Assembly (NCBI GenBank): GCA_028023455.1
Contig: JAQFVV010000184.1
Coordinates: forward strand, 1,240,001 to 1,304,000
Reading direction: 5' to 3'
From: Epiperipatus broadwayi
Taxonomy: Eukaryota > Onychophora > Udeonychophora > Euonychophora > Peripatidae
DNA: 64,000 nucleotides
Positions 59,710 to 64,000 of this stretch are shown in pieces (position 1 is the stretch's first letter; each line of letters begins with the position of its first letter). Both the position numbers and the translations under genes were made by a program. The notes below the pieces were generated by a model, which searched no databases, was not told the DNA's origin, and saw only the letters and a program-made list of their open reading frames with translations.

Positions 59710-60610
59710 TTACATATTATCGTCAACATGATATAAGAGTTTATAAATATTTTTTTTGAGAAAACATTTGGATGCTTTTCGTCTTTGGTAGTTTATGATG
59801 AGTAAGGTACAATAAAATCCCATTTACCTTTTCCATCATTGTGGCTTTGCGTAGTTGATTCTAGTATAAAATTATAAATGAATTATTAAACTTGTAAACA
59901 GATTTACCAAATAATGACATGATTAAATATATTTACTTAACGTTTTTAAATTGTCATTTATCAGTATAATAAGAGTCTCAATAATATAGTAAACTATAAA
60001 AAAGAACCCAAGTATTTATGTTTATTTATTGCAAAGCTTTACCTGGACTAGCATTTGTATTAGAAATCATATAGATGGTTTAAAATTTCATAATCTTATG
60101 TAGTTCCACAAATTACGCCATCTTGTACATGGTCGGCCATTGGGTCTCATACAAAAAAAATCGCAAATTAAGGTTTAAAAGTAATAACATTGCACTTATA
60201 ATTTGTTTAATGTATTTATCATACTACTATGATAGGTCTTCGTGGTACACCCTGGCTGCGATCAAATTAAATCATAAAAGTTTATGTTAGATCATTAGTT
60301 TGGTCTATGGTAAGTTGCTCCAGATGTTGATTGTGGTCTTTGGTGCATAAAATAGATAGCATGATATGTTTTTGGATACAGCTCTTAATAGTTGATAATG
60401 TGCAGCGGGAGTTGATCAGTGATCGAGGTTACAATTCTTAGTGCACTTACGTTACGTAATTGGGACCGCATACTCAAATGGTTACAATTTTTGGGTGCCG
60501 CATGTGTTCGGCACGATAGGCAGTTGAGAGGGCAATTTATGGTTACAATATATATATATATGTAATCTTATGAGAGTTACATATTAAAATGTTATATGTA
60601 AGGATATATA
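59710..60610. other. Stretch without a recognised gene
   Basis: A small GC-rich hairpin 'gtgccgcatgtgttcggcac' lies near 60498. No gene recognised. Confidence 0.4.
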
Positions 60611-60617
60611 TATATAT

Positions 60618-62165
60618 TGAAACAGGGCTGAGTTCGATCCCTGTTTCAAAAAGTAAACTTGCCTATATGTGTCAATTTAGCCCAATAAATTAAATTTATT
60701 CTTTTTCATATTTATATTTCCTTAGTATATAAATTTATAATTCTAAATAGGGATTTAAAAAGGTTAAAATAAACAGTATGTGTGCTCATTTGTTTTTTTA
60801 AAAAACACGTGTATATATTTTTTTAGATAGAATAATATAAAAAAAAGTATAAATGCAGTTATGGAAATATACTTTATTTTTCAAGATTGAAACTTTTCAA
60901 TTTCAGTTTGGAAAAGTTAAATGAAAAAAAGATATCAAAAATAACTTGATCGATATCTAAGGAATTTAATTAGTGAGATTTAAGTTTAGATCCAAAAGAA
61001 TTTCGATGAAAACAAAAGAAGAACAAAATTAGATTTGGAGGTGTGAAAAGTTTTTGTTCAAAAAAGAATCTGGATTTTTGAGCGGCAGAACTTGCTAAAA
61101 AGAATTCATTCTATTGCTGATTTTTGTAAAGATTGCTGCAAGAGAGATTTGTGGAGAGAAATGGAGGATATAATAGTGGGCAAGCATAAGCATGCCAGGC
61201 AGTGCAATATTGCCCCATGAAGGTCAGAAGGTGGCTGCAGAAAAAGTAACCGTCAAAGATAGAAACAAATTGATCCAAAGTCTAAATAAAAAGGGGGGGA
61301 ATGGAATCAACAAGCAAGAATATAGGACAGCTAGAATAAATAATTCAATTTTATCGCCATTATATAAGTGCTATAAAAAGGAGTCAAAATGAATGAAATT
61401 TTTCACTTTTAATAATCGATCGTTTTCCCCAGGGAAGAAAAGAAATGCAGGTACATACATATTCAACAATATGTAATTAGTGTTCCAGATAGCATCTGCT
61501 TCTTTTAATTTTTCACAAACTTTCTTTACAAACTTTATTATCATGAACGATATGCATAAACTTTAAAAAAAAGGAAAGAATCAAAGAAAAGGAAATGATT
61601 TTTCTTACTGTATGAACTGATATATGTTTTATTTATGTGATTTTTTTAAATATCTAAGCAGTATGTGTATACATGCATTTTCGCATTTTTCTTAAAATAA
61701 AGAGCACAAAATATTTAATCATAAAATAAAAATGTACAAAATTTAAAAAATAAAATGTATGTTTATTGGTATTGTTTATTTAGGTCTGTTTTTATAAAAG
61801 TAGAAAGAATTTAGAATAGTATATCAAGCATATTAAAGTATAGTAACCTCCTCCCTCATAGATTTCCATCAATTTATCAATCATGCACCCTGAGTAGATC
61901 TAGTCAGTGGTATTTCCATATTGTATTCCAGCTTTCTCAGCATAATTCTTATAGTAATATAGGATTGGCACTTGAGGTCATAAATTGATGCTCATAAATA
62001 TGCTGGGCGATGAATGGAATAATTTTTGAAATACTTTTAAGAATAAATATTTTTTTCTAAACATATGCATATACATGTATTTTTATATACATACACACAA
62101 TCTACAAATGGTTTTATATATGCGTAAGATATATATATATATGGAAAATAGTAAATTAATTATAA
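60618..62165 (+). repeat. 5' LTR (proposed limits)
   Basis: Begins with a 10-bp inverted repeat, TGAAACAGGG and CCCTGTTTCA, around a short loop. A core promoter-like 'gctataaaaaggag' is near 61369, and the 61192-61392 open frame with no known domain lies just upstream. The right limit is set by the primer site and lacks the usual terminal CA, so it may be a few bases off. Homology to the 3' copy is visible up to about 61456, where the window's end stops the comparison. Confidence 0.65.
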
Positions 62166-62183
62166 TGGCACCCAACATGGGGC
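62166..62183 (+). other. Primer-binding site, tRNA-Lys type
   Basis: TGGCACCCAACATGGGGC differs at two positions from TGGCGCCCAACGTGGGGC, the complement of the 3' end of eukaryotic tRNA-Lys (CUU). Both changes are G to A. Confidence 0.75.
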
Positions 62184-63114
62184 TTTCGAAGAGTGGAAAG
62201 TATGGGGGATGGAGTATAAGGGTTAAGCATAAAAAGAAAAATAAATACACGGATATATATTGAAAATGTTTTTTTTTAAAAAATGGAAAAAGGTAGCCAA
62301 ATGTTAAAATTTAGTTTATTGAATTTTAAAATAAGAGAAATTGGAAAATAGACAACGGAGTGGATTGGTTAGTTAGGAAAGTTAAGTATGCAGCATGGTG
62401 CTTTGGGGGAGGAAAAGTAGGCCTGAAAGTTTTTTTTTTAATTTATTTTTTTATTTTTTTAGGTTGCGGGTTCAATATTTATTGTAGTTATTATAGGGGC
62501 AGTTATATATATTGATGTATATAAAGGAATGGTTTATACATTTGTGTTTGTTGGTTTGTAAGTATAGAGAATAAATAAGTTGTGGCTGTGAAGTTTTGGG
62601 AGGAAGGCAGTCTAAGTCTGATAGGGGAATATGGGTGTTGGATTGGGCATGTGGTGTGTTGCATTCTGTGTATAGCTGCTTTTTATTTTTGACATGGTTG
62701 GAAAATTCTGAATAAGAATCAGGCATTTGTCCTAGTTACCCACACCCCTAAGACTCGGAAGCAGCAGAGTGTGGTTAGGAAATGCCAGCATTTGTCCTAG
62801 TTACCCACACCTCTAAGACTCAGAAGCAGCAGAGTGTGGTTAAGAAATGTCTTCTCATTAAAAAAAGGAAATTTTTTTTTACATTTTTTTTTGTTATTTT
62901 GTGGTCGTCTAACCAAGCAGGTCGGGGTAGAGTTGGCTATATTCATTCATAGCATGCCATATGCTCGTGAGTTGTGGTCAGACCCAGAGTATATTGTTAG
63001 GTGGATGGTCACTCACTCTTATGTTTTATAGTTACAGAATGGAACTCAGATAAAATTGATATATTAGTTTAGACCTAAGCCATTCAAACACATAGACCAT
63101 ATTTAAAGGCTGCC
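62184..63114 (+). other. Internal region without Gag or Pol
   Basis: Contains short frames (for example 62834-63031, ending 'WMVTHSYVL') with no recognised domain, and a 65-bp tandem duplication. Heavily deleted or never coding. Confidence 0.5.
62724..62853 (+). repeat. Tandem duplication, 65-bp unit, two copies
   Basis: 'catttgtcctagttacccac' to 'gtgtggtta.gaaatg' at 62724 and again at 62789, with four or five differences. Confidence 0.9.
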
Positions 63115-63127
63115 AGGAGGGGGGGGG
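63115..63127 (+). other. Polypurine tract
   Basis: AGGAGG followed by a run of G, ending three bases before the second LTR copy. This is the expected second-strand primer of an LTR retrotransposon. Confidence 0.7.
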
Positions 63128-63130
63128 TAT

Positions 63131-64000
63131 TGAAACAGGGCTGAGTTTGATCCCTGTTTCAAAAAGTAAACTTGCCTATATGCATCAATATAGGCTGATC
63201 AATTAAATTTATTCTTTTTTCATATTTATATTTCCTTAGTATATAAATTTATAACTCTAAATAGGGATTTAAAAAGGTTAAAATAAACAGAAGTGGGGGT
63301 AAGAATGCTTATTTGTTTTTTTTTTTAAATGCATGTATATATTTTGCTAGATAAAATAATATATCTATAAAAAAGTATAAATGCAGTTATGGAAATATAC
63401 TTTATTTTTCAAGATGGAAATTTTTCAATTTCATTTTGGAAAAGTTAAATGAAAAAAAGATATCAAAAATAACTTGATCGATATCTAAGGAATTTAATTA
63501 GCGAGATTTAAGTTTAGATCCAAAAGAATTTCGATGAAAACAAAAGAAGAACAAAATTAGATTCGGAGGTATGAAAAGTTTTTGTTCAAAAAAAAATCCG
63601 GATTTTTGAGCGGCAGAACTTGCTAAAAAGAATTCATTCTTTTACTCATTTTTGTAAGGAGTGCTGCGAGAGATTTGTGGAGTGAAATGGGGGGTAGAAT
63701 GGTGGGCAAGCTGGCTTAAGAAAGCATAAGTGTTCTAGGCAGTGCAATCCTGCCCATGAAGGTCTTAAGGTGGCTGCAGGAAAAGTAACCATTGAAGATA
63801 GAAACAAATTGATCTGAATTCTAAATTTAAAAAAAGGAGGAATGGAATCAAGAAGCAAGAATATAGGACAGCCGGAATAAATAATTCAATTTCATCACCA
63901 TTATATAAGTGCTATAAAAAGGAGTCAAAATGAATGAAATTTTTCACTTTTAATAATCCATCATTTTTCCCGGGGAAGAAAAAAATGCAGGTATGTACAC
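63131..64000 (+). repeat. 3' LTR, partial
   Basis: Matches 60618-61456 with small indels, including the terminal inverted repeat and the 'gctataaaaaggagtcaaaa' promoter-like block near 63910. It continues past the window. Confidence 0.8.

Larger units (their letters stand above)
60618..64000 (+). mobile_element. Non-autonomous LTR retrotransposon, cut by the window end
   Basis: Direct repeats starting TGAAACAGGG at 60618 and 63131 run collinear for at least 840 bp. A primer-site match lies at 62166 and a polypurine tract ends at 63127, directly before the second repeat. This sets a 5' LTR of about 1.55 kb, an internal region of only about 0.96 kb and a 3' LTR that should continue some 0.7 kb beyond the window. 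No Gag or Pol motif is present inside, so the element resembles a large-LTR, non-coding derivative. The LTR family is unknown. Confidence 0.75.

Noticed and set aside
60480-60520. Primer-binding site at 'tgggtgccgcatgtg'
   Set aside because: It has a TGG start, but the rest matches no tRNA 3' end I know and there is no LTR edge next to it.
62834-63031. 66-codon open frame inside the end LTR element
   Set aside because: No domain, no start context and one frame of a non-coding interior; chance is likely.
1-64000. Assignment to cephalopods because of the TA/TG microsatellites and 'ggatttgaactcag'-type sequence
   Set aside because: The very abundant cephalopod repeat signatures I would expect in 64 kb were not seen, so the species is left open.

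Overview
This window is eukaryotic nuclear DNA, very AT-rich (by eye about three quarters A+T), with no operons, no bacterial-type gene density and no convincing complete host gene. The repeat content points to an invertebrate animal: an endonuclease/RT LINE with a C-terminal zinc-knuckle domain, an RTE-clade LINE, a Penelope-like element with a GIY-YIG domain, two Merlin-type (ISXO2-like) DNA transposon relics, a Ty3-type LTR element with a K02A2.6-like Gag, and a tRNA-derived SINE. I cannot name the species from the sequence.

Layout. 1-1.28 kb: no gene seen. 1.28-6.05 kb: an almost intact two-ORF LINE with one frameshift in an A9 run. 6.28-11 kb: a SINE, then a mosaic of Penelope-like fragments in both orientations around an RTE relic, one fragment split by a 1.16-kb GC-richer insertion with a 4-bp target duplication. 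13-19.6 kb: the first of four copies of a fold-back element (FB1), a second LINE relic split by an 814-bp solo LTR, and a 566-bp tandem duplication carrying two more FB1 copies. 19.6-26 kb: mostly featureless. 27-28.2 kb: a Merlin-like transposon with 84-bp inverted termini and recognisable D, D and E positions. 28.4 kb: a SINE with a perfect 12-bp target duplication. 28.5-38.7 kb: no confident gene; a possible first coding exon on the minus strand (33.17 kb) has an X-box-like motif upstream. 38.7-41.3 kb: a second copy of a repeat also found at 25.6-26.9 kb, interrupted by a large fold-back element (FB2) and a SINE, and followed by a possible unidentified exon. 42.6-43.4 kb: a second FB2. 44.1-47.4 kb: an FB1 copy disrupted by an LTR retrotransposon whose interior keeps a Gag relic and a Pol tail but holds a coiled-coil coding segment where most of Pol should be. 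51.9-53.2 kb: a 1.3-kb near-palindrome (FB3). 53.5-55 kb: a second Merlin relic and a Penelope GIY-YIG relic. 57.6 kb: a possible 5' coding exon. 58.9-59.1 kb: a short array of hairpins, two with a conserved loop and changed stems. 60.6-64 kb: an LTR retrotransposon with a tRNA-Lys-type primer site and a polypurine tract, running off the window end.

Most of the readable information is therefore transposon archaeology. The most unusual items are the three fold-back families, whose arms match each other within a copy more closely than between copies; the coiled-coil segment inside the LTR element; and the hairpin array. No set of genes forms a pathway here.
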